From: Moringa oleifera
Taxonomy: Eukaryota > Streptophyta > Magnoliopsida > Brassicales > Moringaceae
Direction of reading: 5' to 3'
NCBI GenBank assembly: GCA_021397835.1
Contig: JAJFZO010000344.1
Coordinates: forward strand, 682,001-746,000
DNA length: 64,000 bases
The notes under the pieces are model-generated. The model saw only the letters and a program-made list of their open reading frames with translations. It was not told where the DNA came from and made no database searches. Every line of letters starts with the position of its first letter. Positions within the stretch are counted from its first letter, which is position 1. A program made the translations under genes and the position numbers. Shown here piece after piece: positions 1-14,149 of the stretch.

Positions 1-3000
1 AGCTCCCAAGTACCATTTGTCTCCAAGCTTGTCTCCCACCTCACATTGTGCTTTTGATTCCATCTCTCAATTGATGGGCGATTTCTAAATGCTTTGGCCC
101 AGGAATCGCTATGGACTAACTTCCTTACAGGCAGAATTAGTTATAGAAGGTACAGACAGTCCGATCTAGCTAGTGAGCAGAAGCATTAATCATAAAAGAG
201 CTCATTAGTTAAGCTCTTTAGTGACATTCCTCTCACCAGTGCTAGCCGCCCTTTCACCATGGTTGGCGAACTTCAACATTCAAATCTACTCTTGCACCTT
301 TACTTGAAGTGATGGTTTAGTTTCCTCTAAACAAATAAAGTCAAGCAAATTAATCATTAAAGAGCCATTAGTCAATCAGGCAGCTCAAGTAGTCTCTGAA
401 AAGAAGAACTAGTCATTATCATTGTCTTGGCATCCCTGTAGAATGGAATCGGATTAAAGAGGCTACTGTTAGTTTTAGTAATGGAGCCAATAAAGTTGAG
501 ATTGACTTTCTCACAAGGTAGTTGGGTTTTTACTATCTTTTAACTCATTCAACATCCTTTTCATTTGATATGTTCACATCCATTAAAGAAAAGGAAGAGA
601 CCTTTCTTAAGCCTACTCCATTTTTGTTGTCTTTCAAACACCAAAGAAATAATTAGAGAAAAAAGTAAAAAAGGCAAGTCCAAACCTACCAAGCTCAATC
701 AAATTCAATTGACTAAGACTGGCGACAACGGACTTTTTACTCCTAAAAACTGACGGATTCACAGGTTTCAGTGAGCGAGGGGTCGAGTTTACCATGTTTA
801 ATAGGAGACCAGCCTAACCAAGCTAATAGTCAAAGCTTACGACGGGAAAACCAACCTCACTCAGAAAGACCCAAGGTGGGGCTCGTTGAAGAAACTCGAT
901 GGTCGTATTTGTCTTTTTCTATATCATGGGTTATAGGCTCGTTTATAGAAATTATGTCCCAGTGTGATAGGTTGCTTTTACTAATACAGTAATGGCTTCC
1001 TGGTCAAGTCAGCCTCTTTAGTTTGTCTTATGGACGGAGTGGGCTTTTCCTCAATGGGGTGCAGCTGGAAGGCAAGTAAGCTATTAAGACACACAGAACC
1101 ACCTTTTTCAGCTTACATGGAATGGTTATGGCTTTGGAATGTCTTTTTCTCAAATAAAGTAAAGGCATGGCTCGCATTAACATGCAAAATTGGTCACAGA
1201 AAAGGGAAAAAGAGACAAAGACTAAAGCGTTGACTAAAAAAGGAGAGTAAACATATATTCGTCTTTGACTCCTTTTTCGCCTACTGACTGCCACTTGGCC
1301 AAATGCTTCCTACATCATTTAAAATAAGGATCCAGGTCATCAACATACTTTTGAAGAAGCTTGGGATCAAGTTAAGATGGAATGAATTTTTTGCTCCTTT
1401 CCTATTACTTAGCGCTTCTCTTTTCAATCGTTTCACCCCCTTGGAAGCCTAGCTACTTTTTTATAACTACCACAGTTGCAATGGACAAGATGGGAATGGA
1501 TTAGGAAGAAAGAAAAAGTGCAATCTCCGGTCACTGACTTCAGGATAGCAGCTCTATAACTTACTTTGACTTAAAAGCATATTTGGTCACTTTCAGCTTC
1601 CGATTGTGGAGTCGAAGCTGACTAGCGACAATAAGGAATGCCTCGTACTAGCGAAATCAGACGAATAATCCATTTTTCAAATAAAGAGTGCTAACTTTGT
1701 TCCCATGGCCTTGAAAGATGCATGAAAGACCCTTTCTCCATTAACCCATAAGGGGGGATGAAAAAGCAAAAAATAAGGAAGTAGGATAGTTGGTACACGC
1801 TAGTGAATCCAGTACAGAGGTTGCTTTCATTCCCACGGATGGGCACAAAAAGGTTCTTTAAGTTATTATTTATGCGCTTAACTCACTACGAGAAGAAGTA
1901 AGGATTGTACTCCTTACTAGACTTATCTAAAAGACGAAAAGATGGATGAGCCACTCTCTCCATCCAACTAAGCTTGGCCTTTACGTGGGCACCATGCCTG
2001 CTGCGCCCTTTGCTTTGGTGCCAACATATATAAAGTAGTAGACCTCGGCTCTTTTTAGCTTTCTGTGGTGTGGCCCTTATAATTCTTAGTAGTTGTTATC
2101 TCATTTTCTTTTCTTCTTCCTTATCCTTAGGGAATCAGACATAGAACCATTAAGAGTAGGAGCATTCATTAACAGAGATGGATTGGCTTCGGTTGACCTT
2201 CTTACTATAGGAATGCTTGAAAAGCTTTAATTCCAATAAACTCGTACCACTCTCAGAGGTAGGTGGGAGCAAAAAGAATAAGTGCTTAAAGCTAAGATCA
2301 CCTACTATTGGACTTTTTTCCTTGGCGAGAAGGGGTTAGCAGGGAAAGCACCCTTGTTAATTAAAGTAAAGGACCAGAATATAGCGCTTTTATTTTGTTT
2401 TATGGGAATACTCACTTTTTAATATAGATATCAATGACTAAAGTCTCTTCCCATAGGCTATGTTAAGCCCAAAAGAAAAAAAGGAGAGTTAGATTGACGA
2501 GTGAATGGACATTATCTCACACATGAAAGAAAAGACATCACTTGTTTAAGTTAAGCAATCGTAAAGACCGAGAAGAGTTTGCAGTGAAAATTCTCCATCT
2601 ACAGGCCTTTTATAGGTAGAGCCAAAGAGAGTAATGAGAGAGGAGGAGTTCAAACCTATCTCAAGGCCTAGTAGGTCTATTCCTACTACCTTACTTACTT
2701 CTCTAAGGGCGGTTGAGTTAAAGAAGCTGTGACAGAACAAGCTCTTACAGAATCAGTAGCTATTGAACCCCCATCTGTTGGAAGAAGTACTACTGGTAGT
2801 GGTTTGTCTTATCTTATTAGTAATGGTCAGTGGGAAGAAGACTAGCTCTGGCTTTCAAGAGTGAACCAGGCGTTGGATTCGGCATTGGTTGGCCATGGCT
2901 TTACATTAGGAAGGCGCCTAAGCTAAGCCCTAAAATTTTTGCGCTTTATTCTTATTATTTAGGTTTAGGAAGAGAAAAGCACTGTTTAGCTTAAGTTAGC

Positions 3001-6000
3001 TTAGATCCTCTTTGAGATGAAATGCAGAAAAGTCCTAATCAACGATGAAAGTCTCCATCCAAGCAAAGTGGGAATACCCGAGAAGATCTGAGCAACAATC
3101 GAGTCCATACTTAACTCTACGCTTTCAAGAAGAAAACCAAAGCTCAAGGGCCCATATCTGTCATATTATCAAGCCAAGGAAGAGAGAAAGCTTAACCCTT
3201 AAAGCAAGCTTGCTTCACCTCAACTTCCTTTTGTACTTGATTCTTAATCTACTCTGAAGGCAACCAGTGACTCAAGCTTTTCTGTAGTGAAATCACTCTC
3301 AGGTAATTCAATGGTTCAGCTCAGGTTCAAAAAGTATTTGGGGTACATTTCTTATCTGTTTTTGATGAATCCTTTTAGCTTTTCAAGCATGCATGGTGTT
3401 TTCTCTTTTAGCTACTGCTCCGAGGAAAGAAGTTTCATTGGGGAAGGTGGTGTCTTCTAGTTGATCATTTAAGCTTTTAGCTTAAAGGACTAATCTTTGC
3501 TTGAACTTAGCCTGACTAAGGCTAACTTAAATAAAGATAACTAGGGGTGAAGCCTTTATTTGAAACCATTTCTTTCTCACTGGGAAGCATAGCCTACTTT
3601 TGTACTTAGGGGTTGAGACTTTCCTTATGATCCTAGTTTTTGGCACTATGAAGACTCTCTATAACCTATAAGGTAAGGAGCAATAAAGGAAATTCTTTAT
3701 AACCTTGGCTCATTAAACGTAGATAGAATTGGTCTACTACGGCTCAAGAATGGTTTTTGAAAAGTTGTAGAAGTAAAAATTATTGCAATGCTTTAGCGGG
3801 CTTTTTCTTAATATATTGAAAGTCATCTTGTACAACCAAGTAGAAAAGTAATGAAGTAGAATTTCTGATATGGTATATAGAGAGAAATTTGACATATTCG
3901 AAGAGGGGTTCGACTCTTATAACCTTGATGTGGAGAAGCGAAGCCCCTTAGGGCAAAAGAGATAAAGAAAGGATAATGAGGATGCTTTGTGTGGTGATGA
4001 GCCTTTCCTTTTTTAAGCGAGCGTGGAAGGCACCTATCCTTATTTCTAACTGAAAAATGCATGAAGTTGAGGACTAGAAAAAGATAATTTTGTACCATAC
4101 CTTGTTTGGAGGTGAGAGATGAGCTCTGAAGAGTATCTAATGGAAGGCATAGAGAGAAAATAAGAAAGCAAAGAAATGGATATGACCTAAAACATGAAGG
4201 ACAAAACTCTCATGATACAGAGTGAAAAACAAGAAATGGATCTACTAAAGGAACAGATGGTGGAAGCTACCTATAGAGATAAAGTGGTGGGAAGCTCCTT
4301 AAAGAAGCAAGAGTTTTTACTAAAAAAACAAAAAAGATTTTGTCTGCTTTGTTCCCTGGAGACATATACTCAATGAGGAAGCCCATTCGATATGTAAAGC
4401 CGATATAGAAACAGATACTGCTAGTTCTATTGTAAAGAATGGATTCTCTGATCTTCCATTGAGTACTGAGCTTACCGAAAGGAACGTAAGAGTCATAGGA
4501 TGTTTAATAGTAGCATGAGAAAGCATGCCCAATCCAAGTAGTTCCTGTGCCTCATGCAAGAAGGGAAAACAATCGGGTAAATAGTGGTCTTTCCTTAAAT
4601 GGGAATAGGTTACATCTCTGGGTGGTCATATTCTTTATGAGAACGTTTGCCAGCTAGTTAAATTATCATTCTCAAGGGGCAAGTGATTCCTTCTTTTAAG
4701 TTAGTCCTTTCAATAGAACAAAGTAGTGTTGGTAACTGCGTCATTGCCAACCCACTATAAGAGTTACTAGCCAACATACTGTACTTACCTTCACATAAAG
4801 AGATTAAATAGTGTATTTTATTATCATACACCTTAAGAGACTGGCCAATAAGTTAAGAGATCTAAGATATGCCTCTTAAAGAACCTAAGGGCTTGGTAAA
4901 ATATTCTCTTTTCTTTTAACCCTGTCATATAATAAGCATAAAGAAATTGATTTCGTTTATCTGAAAGTAAATCTTAACAGGTTTCTTTCTCTTTGAACTC
5001 TTAAATGAATTAAAGAAATTAATAAGACTATGACTGAAAGCTACTTTTTATGGACTTCTTTTCACTTTTAATCCTGACACCAATACTTTATTATCATAAA
5101 GAACACTTTTAAGTTTCTCCGTAGGTCAAGATTAAACTGTTTCTTTTACACTTACCCCTCCTTGGCCTAGTAATAAAGGTAATAAGACCAAGCTTGTAGG
5201 TTTTCTTTGCCTGACTTGTTAGTTGCACATTTAAATCCTTTCCGTAGGTCTAAATCCACCTCAAAGAAAAAGAACGCCATTTATGGAAGAAAAAGTCTCA
5301 CAATCAAGTATTTTGAAATTCGGGTAAAGTTAGCCTCTATAATCGATTCCTTGGGCTGGGAATAACAAGACCTAATGGGAATAAAAAGACCCAAACTTTA
5401 CTAGCGTAAAAGTAATGAAATTTATTTGAATATATAGTACCAATGTACGATAGAGAAAAAAAGGGCATGCCTTATGTCAATATAGGAAAACTTTATTTCA
5501 TAGTCGATTGATTGGGTCCCTAAAAGATAGATAAGTATTTGGGATTTCATTGACTTCATCTGATAGCTTCACGAATAAGTCAATCAGTGGAATTTAAGTG
5601 CTCTTTTAGTATATTTGCCTTGATCAACGTTAAGATAAGAACAAAGAAAAACTACTGGTCAATGTCAATCGACAAGACAGTGAGCCAAATTTGCATTTCC
5701 AAACAATTCAAAATTAATAAAATGGAAAAGATCCCACGAAGCTCAACTTTAACTGAGAAGGTTTCAAAACTAGTTGCTCAAATTTGAAATTCCTAGATCA
5801 TGAGGAAGAATGAAATGCTAATCAAATAAAAGTTTCTTCCGCCAAACATAAAGCTAAAATCCAAGTAGGCTGCCTAAAAGAAAGTTGCTAGTTAGTCACT
5901 GTTTTCTTACCCTTCAGTTGCCCAAAAGTTTTAGAGTCAATCTAGCATTTCAACAAAGAGAATGCCAAGTCTTTCTCACCTTTCTCTGCTATGCCTTTCA

Positions 6001-9000
6001 TTGTGAACTACTAAACTGATTCCTCTTGTTGGCAAAGATAAATCTAGCATTTTGGATTTCCTGAGTCCTACTGACTTCTTTGTCAAGCATGAATTCTTCC
6101 TTTAGTTGATCAAATCCTTTAAGGGGTCTACTATGGAAAGCATTTGAACAAGATCGATACCGACTAAGCATGGTGACTATCGTCGAGCATACCACCTTAC
6201 CCAAAAGCATTTTCTCTATCCGGAAGCCTACCATTACACTACCTCAATGCAAAGGAAAGAGAGTCATTATTCAAGCCATACTACCATTCATTCCCAATCG
6301 ACAAGAGATAAGACAAAACTTGTCTTTTCATTGATTCCTTTCTGCCCCTCTGCACAGGTTCCTACGCCTTTTCTTCTTTTTTTGCCATAGTTAAGCAAGA
6401 GAAAAGTAATTCTTCTTAGCAATTTTTCAAGTGAATGAAATGATTCTTCTCTTGAGGGTGACATCATTACTTGGATCCTCATCTCTTGAACCCGTTCTGG
6501 CAGCTAGTTTAATGGCACTAACTTCTCATCTAGTCTAGATTGACTCTTTAAGAGCTTTTTATCTAGCAGACGATTTAGCCTATTTTTCATTTTCTCTTTC
6601 TCTTTCCTGGTGATAAGGCAAGGCCTTTCCTTATCACAATGCCTTTCTTTATTCAGGATGAATTCATCATAAAAGAAATAGCTAGTGAGCCACACTAATT
6701 CCATTCCAATTCTTTCAGATAGAGCAGGATAGCTGCCATTAAGCTACCATTTTATAGCTAGGGTAAGACCAATGCTATCAAGAAGAAAGAGTAATAGCTT
6801 TTATCCCTTGAGCCTTGAGCCTTGATCTAAATCATTAACCTTGCACCTGGTTTGATTAAGATATTGCCGCATTTCATTCCAAAAAGGATCTAACTGTTTC
6901 TTTTCAACTTACCCAAACTACTTGGCTCGGGTCAATTCACTCTTTCTTTATTCCAAGCAAATAGCCAAAAGAGCTAATAAAATAACACCTTCTTCTCTTA
7001 TTCTGAAAACATCTACATAGCAGTTATGACAAAAAGACTAGCATCTCTAACACAAACAGCAAGCAAATACCTCCCTTTTGGTTTGGTGGCCTCCTTCCTT
7101 CAGAAGAATGAAAACAGAATCAAAATCTAACTCTCGGACGTGGGATCTTACTTAAAGAAATTTTCATTGAATAGGGTAAGTCTCAAAAAGCATTCCACTG
7201 ACACTCATCCCTTGTTTAGCTGACATTCAACCCTTTTCTCCTTACTCTAAGAGTTAAAACAACCTCTATTCTTTCAATAGCAATTAGGCCTTTTTCTAAT
7301 CCTACTGTCCTTTTTCCAAGAGATGAAGAAAAAGCTATCGATTTGGCCTACTTTGACTACGCTATTCTTCCCATTTCGAAAGAATAAGTAGTAACCCCAC
7401 TGAGGACAACAGATTCAATAGTTGGGGATCTTGCTAACAATGAAACTCTTAACCTTAAACCATATAAGTAGGGATGTGCTTCTCTCCTCCCTTCTGGCCA
7501 TTGAAAGCATGGAAATTGCAGCTTCTTCTTTGGATTCTTTCAAAAGAGCATTCCTTAATCTAATATCATGCCCTAAGTCTTAATCTCTTAATGCCCATAC
7601 TTTAACAGCTAAATCGATGGCTTTTTTTTTTCCTCAAGCCTTCAATGATCGAATTCTTCCTCTCGAGTTCCTTCATTTAGAGTAGTGAAACTAGTGGAAG
7701 TTGAAGATTAAGAAAAAGGTATGAAAGTCGGGCCAATACTCAGTAGGATAAAGCTAAACATCTCGCTTAGTGTACCTTCCCTAGATCAGCTTTTCTTGCC
7801 TTTGCCCTCAATTGTAAGGCTTACTCACTCAGATATGGTTAAATTCTTATTCTAAGGTTTCATCCTTTAAGCATTCACTAAGCCACCTAAGACTCATAAC
7901 TACATTGATCGAAGTGGCTCGCTCTAGTAAGATTTGTTTCATGATCTGTGGGCCTATAACTACTGAATGATCATATCAAGACAGGAACCCTATCGTGATT
8001 TTTCTCTAAGTATGAAAGTAGTAGGTCCATTTGTAAAAGGTGTCCCTGTTGGATACACCTTTGATATTACTTCTTGTGAAAACACCTACTGATCATGCCA
8101 ATGTCTTTTTTCATCAAACTCATTTTTGACTCTAACATTTGACTTATTGTGCACCAAAGGTTTACTTTTGACCATCTTACTTTCACTGTCCTGTTCGGAT
8201 TTGGAGCGTCTGTTGCCCCTATAATTCATTAGTAGTACAACTTGAAAGATGGAGTCGGTTTACACATTCTTGAAAGTCTTTTTTTTTTTACTCATATGAG
8301 GATCAAAGGCTTAGCTGGCTTGGGTTACTGTCTCCGCACATGTCAATCCTTATGTCCCTAGTGAATAGGTCAAGGCACTCTATGTTGCTGCTTGCCTTTA
8401 TCTTTCAGTCTACCAAGCAAGCTTGTTTATTCTATGTTAGTGATAAATTGGTATTTCCCCCAAATCGCTAGCTTTCATACGCCTCAGAACTTCTAACATT
8501 ATTTTGTCTCTAAACAAAGACCTTGTAGCCATTATTCTGAAGATAAAAGTAGGGATGAGCAAACTATTACGACTGCATATGCATTTAGTGTAGTGGCTTG
8601 GAAGCAAGCTACCTTGACCATCTTCCAAAGTTCTAAATAATCTACTGATCAGAGGCTATAGAGATGGACTGCTCTGCATTCAGCCACGCCATAATGACCA
8701 TCAAAGCGATCTTTTCCTAGTTATAGGATAAAATCTAGCAGCTCATTGCTTTGAATCTGAATAACCAGCCCAATAATAAGTTTAATTTTTCCATAACATA
8801 TTGGGACGGGGTTTAGTGTGAGCTGAGTGATATAGGCGCACAAGAGTACTTCGTGCTAAAACCATCTCTTTTCATTATGAATGACACGCTTTGCCTACTC
8901 CCTTCAGGTGTCCAAATAGTATTCTTGTCTAAAGCGAAAAGAAGGCTTGTTATGTAACAATAGAGCATGGTAACATTTTGTGCCCACATGTTCAAATTTG

Positions 9001-9590
9001 AGGATTAAAAGCTCACTTGTTATATAGGATCTGGCGTATCCAGCAAAACAAAGTAGCATTCCTTTCTTTTTGACAACATCCTTCCATAATGGCAACAAGT
9101 GAAGTGCCATAATCTCATTCATCATTTTTGATCTATATATGCCGAAGCCCATGGCACTAGTGACATCTCCAGCATAAATGATGTATGACTGAGACAGGAT
9201 TTTGTGAAATAGGATTTGATTATGCAAATAGTTTGGTACAAATGAAGAAATTTAGAACAAAAGGATTGGAACTCGCTGATAGGAAAGGAGAGAAAAACAA
9301 GGCAATGCCAAGAGCTCCATCAATTCTCTGTTCATTGATAGATGAAGCTCTCTTTTTATTATCTCATGGTAGATGCAATAATGGATAAGTCCTTTTACCT
9401 TCTCGTAAATCACGAAAGCGCCTAGTGTCTAGAGGAACAAAGCTTATTTCCTTTTCAGTTCCTTCATGAACAAAGTTCAAAATCAATAAGGGTTTGTACA
9501 ATGAAGGGAGTGTACAACTGGGGTGCAGCCCCACTTTTTTGCTCGTAACGAAAGAGAGAGAGAGAGAGTTCTTCACAAAGTTCGAGATAA
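1..9590. other. Gene-less region, possibly organelle-derived
   Basis: I see no convincing gene here. The longest open frame is 107 codons (8,904-9,227, minus) and resembles nothing I recognise. GC content is visibly higher than in the AT-rich DNA to the right, codon-like texture is absent, and the sequence is dense in short purine and pyrimidine blocks of the kind seen in plant mitochondrial intergenic DNA. From that texture I infer an old insertion of mitochondrial DNA into the nucleus. No mitochondrial gene, exon or tRNA could be identified to prove it. Alternatives are a decayed nuclear repeat or ordinary intergenic DNA. Confidence 0.3.
9553..9568. repeat. Short (AG)n microsatellite
   Basis: Eight uninterrupted AG dinucleotides. 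It sits at the point where the higher-GC left region gives way to A-rich sequence. Confidence 0.9.
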
Positions 9591-12146
9591 AAAATAAAAA
9601 AAAAGTTTCTTTATGGCCTCCTTATTTTAAGACTTTATGCCTTTGGGGGCGACCTCGATAACAAAGAAAAAATCCATAAAAATTTGAGATCTGACAGCAT
9701 GGTAAAATACTACCCTCATGATTAGACCATGTCCCTAATATTTGATAAAACAAAGGTGCATTAGCGATTAATATGTTGTAATTGGATAAGTTGTTAAGAA
9801 TATGATGGAACGAAAGATCAAAAAAAATAAGAAGAATGCACTAAAATGCAGGTGCTACACCAAACATTGGTAGTTCTTTCTTGTTGCAAGTGAATACAAC
9901 AAAAGATCCGAAAATAATGAATAATAAGATATTTCATATATTGAAATTTTGTGCTCATTTTAAAATTTTTGCTTCTTATTCCCATCATTCAGTAACCATA
10001 AAATGATCCACAAGAAAGGTGGTAGGATTCAAACATATGGTTGGTCTGACCTTGACTTGTTGTGTTGGGTGGCCAAGTTAGCCCCCTTTATCGCCTTTGT
10101 ACTCGAAAGAGAAATGCTGCACTACATAACGCGTAACTTTTTCATTCTTACCCTTCTTCTAGTTATGCCATTACCAATCACAACCTCCGACTAATTGCCC
10201 GTCACCTAATAAGAAAGATTATCCTTTTGACCAAAGAAAAATCGGTTAATTTACTTTTCGAGTGATCATGATCTCGACTAACAACTTGTTAGGAGAGGGG
10301 GCATTCAAGCTTGCCCAACCTATGAAAGGGGCTTCAAGGTGGAGCATTTTCTAGGGCAGATATAGTTTCCAGGTTGGATTTTTTAGATTAAATAGGACTA
10401 GTTTGGTGGATAAAGGTGGTGAAATGTAGCCTTTGCATCGATGTTTGGTAGGATGGGTCACTTGAGTGTCAAAACCAAGTAGTGGTTCTTTCTTTTTCCA
10501 TAGCTTATCAAACTAAAGTATGCCTATTCCTCCTTTGATGACTCTTAGTAAAGAAACTCTAAATTTGTCGATGAGGATTGAAATAAAGTTAGGGATGGAC
10601 ATAGATCCTTTCACCTATCAGAAATCTTAAAAATAAGGTAATGGTTTTTCATTTTTTATTTCTCGATCATTGAAAGTAATCTTCACTGGCACAAGGATCT
10701 TCTTATAGCAACCTTCACCATGATAGAACTCGACAGTGAGTTTATGAAGGCTTCAAGTAATACGAGAAGGGCTAATCACCAAACGTCTTTGGAATAAGTT
10801 AATTGTTAGAGATAAGAACGAGTGAATCTAGTTTTGAGAGCATGCCTTACTAGAATAGGGAGTGTAGAGTTTCTAAGCGAAGGCAAGCACAAATATCTAT
10901 TTCATAGTCTCCTTGTCAGCAAGGCAGGTCCACTATAAAGCTTACCGATTAGAAAGTCCTTAAGAACGAGAAAGCTGACCAAAAGACAATTCCATAACCG
11001 ACTCTTGTTATTGAATCAAAGGGTTTGGCTTGTATCAGGCTCTAAAAGAGTTTTTCTTAAGCTACCAATCTTTTTATCTTTTTGGGTTGCATTCCTAAGG
11101 TAATATTTTTTATTGATTGAGATGAATTGATCTCTGCTATTATGCCTCTTCTTTGTACTAGTCAATGTTGTGACTATGCATAATAAGAGTTTGTTTCTGC
11201 CCTAGATAGCTTTGAGGTTCTCATTGATCGATTGTAGAGGGTTCGACACCTAAACTTGCTTATGTCCCACTTTGATCAAATGTTATTTCTATAAGATTAA
11301 GTAGGAAAAAATAGAATTGGCTTTAATCGAGATTGTCTCAACTTCTTAGGCATATGAAGAAGTAGTCTAACATCTTTTCAATCAAAATCGCAATCAAAGA
11401 TAAGTTCTACTAAGGCCAAAATCTAAAAGAGAAGATTCACTTTTCAAAATTTCAAGTGACATTCTTGCTTTAGAATCTAAAGTTGAATGATTGAAGTCTT
11501 CTTTGAGTTTAATCAAAGGGATCAAAATGAAGTCAAAAATTAAACCATTCGTACCCCTAAGACTAATATCTTTTCCAAATGAACCAAACCTTGATACTCA
11601 TCAGTTTGTTCCTTTTAATGAACATTCTTTGCCATCCTTCGAGGGCCCCATAGATTAGATTGTGAACACTTTCAAATAGTTAATTTTACTTGGTTGGGGT
11701 AGAGTTCTAGCCTACCTTAATAGAATATAAAAAACCTTACAATTGCCTAACTTGCTGACATCCCGACGAAGATAGTCATTATTTGTGAAACATTCTCAAA
11801 CTTGAGAGAACACTTTCCTTTTATGTCTCAAATTATAGGCATTAAAATGATCGAGTAAGAGAAAGAAAGAAAACTATTGCACCTGCTCCTATTTGCCCTT
11901 TACTACTATAATATAATATAATAAAAGGTAAGGCAAAAGCAGCTTAAGCCCTTCCAATCACCCAAGAAACCCTTGATGAATTGCCTATAGATATATATAC
12001 TTATATTAAAAGTAAATTTTTTAAGTATGACTAACCTAAGGAAGAATCGTAGTTCATGCATCTTTTGTGATATCCCCAATCTACCATAGCTTGCTTACTT
12101 CTTCCCTTAATCCAATCAACTCATGTTGTCATTAGTCCAGTGCTCA
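9591..12146. other. No gene seen; mixed intergenic DNA
   Basis: Both strands carry only short frames with no recognisable domain. Composition is intermediate between the left region and the AT-rich DNA to the right. A 63-codon frame at 10,003-10,194 has no recognisable product. Confidence 0.5.
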
Positions 12147-12957
12147 AGGAACTAGACCTTATGCAAAGCACCTTTATTACATAGTTTTATTCTAGATCAT
12201 AAGGATGGCCAATTAATATATTCTTCACCCACTAAGATAAAATTCTTGGGTTAACTCTATGTCTAACATCTTGACTAATCAATTACTCATCCTAGTTAGA
12301 GGCCTATACCCCAACAATCATACACCACATTAAGCCTTTACTCTAGATCATGAAATGCTTTATAAGGACATCTTGGTATAGGGTTGGATCATTGGCCTTG
12401 GTGATAGCTCTCCTTTTACTAGTAAAGGGAGTTGGAAGGGATGCTATTATTGGTACTACTCTCATTATCACCGGCACATATGCCTTTTTTTTTTTTTTCT
12501 ATTAGCAAGGTCTTTCTTTACTACTGTTAGTATTAGCTTCTACATATGCTTCTACTTTTACTGATGCTTATAGATTACTTATTGGATCGAACCCAAAAAA
12601 AAAAAAAACGAATAGGTTTGATCGACTTATCCTTGGGTGGTAGATTGAAGGAACACTTAACTGCGTCATCACGACAACAATAGATGTCTAACCTTCATAT
12701 CTGTTCTTTCTTAATAAAGGTAGGGATGGACTTTGAAATACTCCTTCAATCAGTTTTGATGGTTTTTTCTTCACTTTTTCTTTTTGGCATGATCCAAGCA
12801 TCCAAGCTAGCAGATCAAATCATGGGTTCTCATCCCAAAGAGGGAAGTTAGTTGGTTGGTTGAAATGCGGCTATGCCTGGTGGACTACAATCAAGTGGAG
12901 GGTGGCATCGTCTAATGTATAATAAGAGCATGCTTGATTTTTTTCTTTCACTTTGCG
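12147..12957 (+). repeat. 812-bp direct tandem duplication, copy 1
   Basis: It opens with AAGGAACTAGACCTTATGC and closes with a T-rich run after a block that contains GGTGGCATCGTCTAATG. The whole unit recurs directly downstream in the same orientation with the same order of landmarks: a GGCCTTGGTGATGGCTCTCC-like block, a poly-T run at 12,486-12,499, then the ATGCGGCTATGCC block near 12,870. The unit has no long open frame and its function is unknown. Confidence 0.85.
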
Positions 12958-13770
12958 TAAGGAACTAGACCTTAAGCAAAGCACCTTTATTATATAGAGC
13001 TGTATTTCAAATCATAAGAAAGACTAATTGATATGTTCTTCACTCACTATGATAAATTTCGTTGGCTTAACCTTGTGTCCAACATCTTGACTAATCAATT
13101 ATTCATCCTAATTAGAGGCCTACACCACCAACCAATCATAGACCACATTAAGTCTTTTCTCTAGATCATGAAACGCTCTACAAGGACATCTTGGTATGAG
13201 GTTGGATCATCGGCCTTGGTGATGGCTCTCCTTACTAGTAAAAGGAACTGGAAGCGATGCTACTATTAGTACTACTCTCATTATCATCAACACATATGCC
13301 TTTTTTTTTTTTTTTTTGCTATTAGCAAGAGTCTTTCTTTACTACTGCTAGTATCAGCTTCTAAATATGCTTCTACTTTTATTGGTTCTTATATTGTTAG
13401 ATTGAACTAAAAAATGAATAGGTTTAATTGACTTGGCCTTAGGTGATAGATCGAAGGAACACTCAACTGCATCATCATGACAATAATAGATGTCTAACCT
13501 TCATATCTCTTCTTTCTTAATAAAGGTGGGGATGGATTCTGAAATACTCCTTCAATCAATTTCGATGGTTTTTTCTTCACCATTTTTTTTTTGCATGATC
13601 TAAGCATCCAAGCTAGTAGATCAAATCATGGGTTCTCATCCTAAAAAAGGAAGTTAGTTGGTTGGTTGAAATGCGGCTATGCCGAGTGGACTACAGTCAA
13701 GTGGAGGGTGGCATCGTCTAATGTATAATAAGAGCACGATTGCTTTTTTTTTTTTCTTTCATCTTACTTA
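12958..13770 (+). repeat. 812-bp direct tandem duplication, copy 2
   Basis: This copy follows copy 1 with no spacer. It shares all landmarks but differs by many substitutions and small indels, including a longer poly-T run at 13,301-13,317. By eye the identity is in the high eighties in percent, so the duplication is not recent. Confidence 0.85.
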
Positions 13771-14149
13771 TTAGTTGAGGCATTATTGCATCTACATGTT
13801 CTTATCTAAGATATATGTACAGTGCTCATATAGCACATTTGTGAAGGACCAACGATGAGCTAAGTATAAAATAAGAGAAAGAATCCCTTATATATTTAAA
13901 AAAAAAAGAAAAAAGAAAGTGGCAGAGGGTTAAAGTTAAGTTTATTTTTTTTGTTTAAATATTTGAAAGCTAAGACCATTTCCATGCTTATTTTTCCCAT
14001 GCATAAACTACACTGAATAAGCTAATACGAAAATAATATATATAAATAGGCCACCGATACACCTAATACATTAAAAACTCATTGCCCATGGGTAAATACT
14101 ATTTCAACATCAAAAAGAAATTACTATAATAATGGACCCAAGAAAAAAA
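13771..14149. other. AT-rich spacer
   Basis: Nothing recognisable. A-rich and T-rich runs precede the first copia integrase-like sequence. Confidence 0.5.

Noticed and set aside
3900..3935. tRNA-like T-loop sequence GGTTCGACTC
   Set aside because: No acceptor, D or anticodon stem could be paired around it. The similar GGTTCGACACC near 11,230 also fails.
8904..9227. 107-codon minus-strand frame, longest in the left region
   Set aside because: No similarity I can name and no supporting signals. At this length a chance frame is likely.
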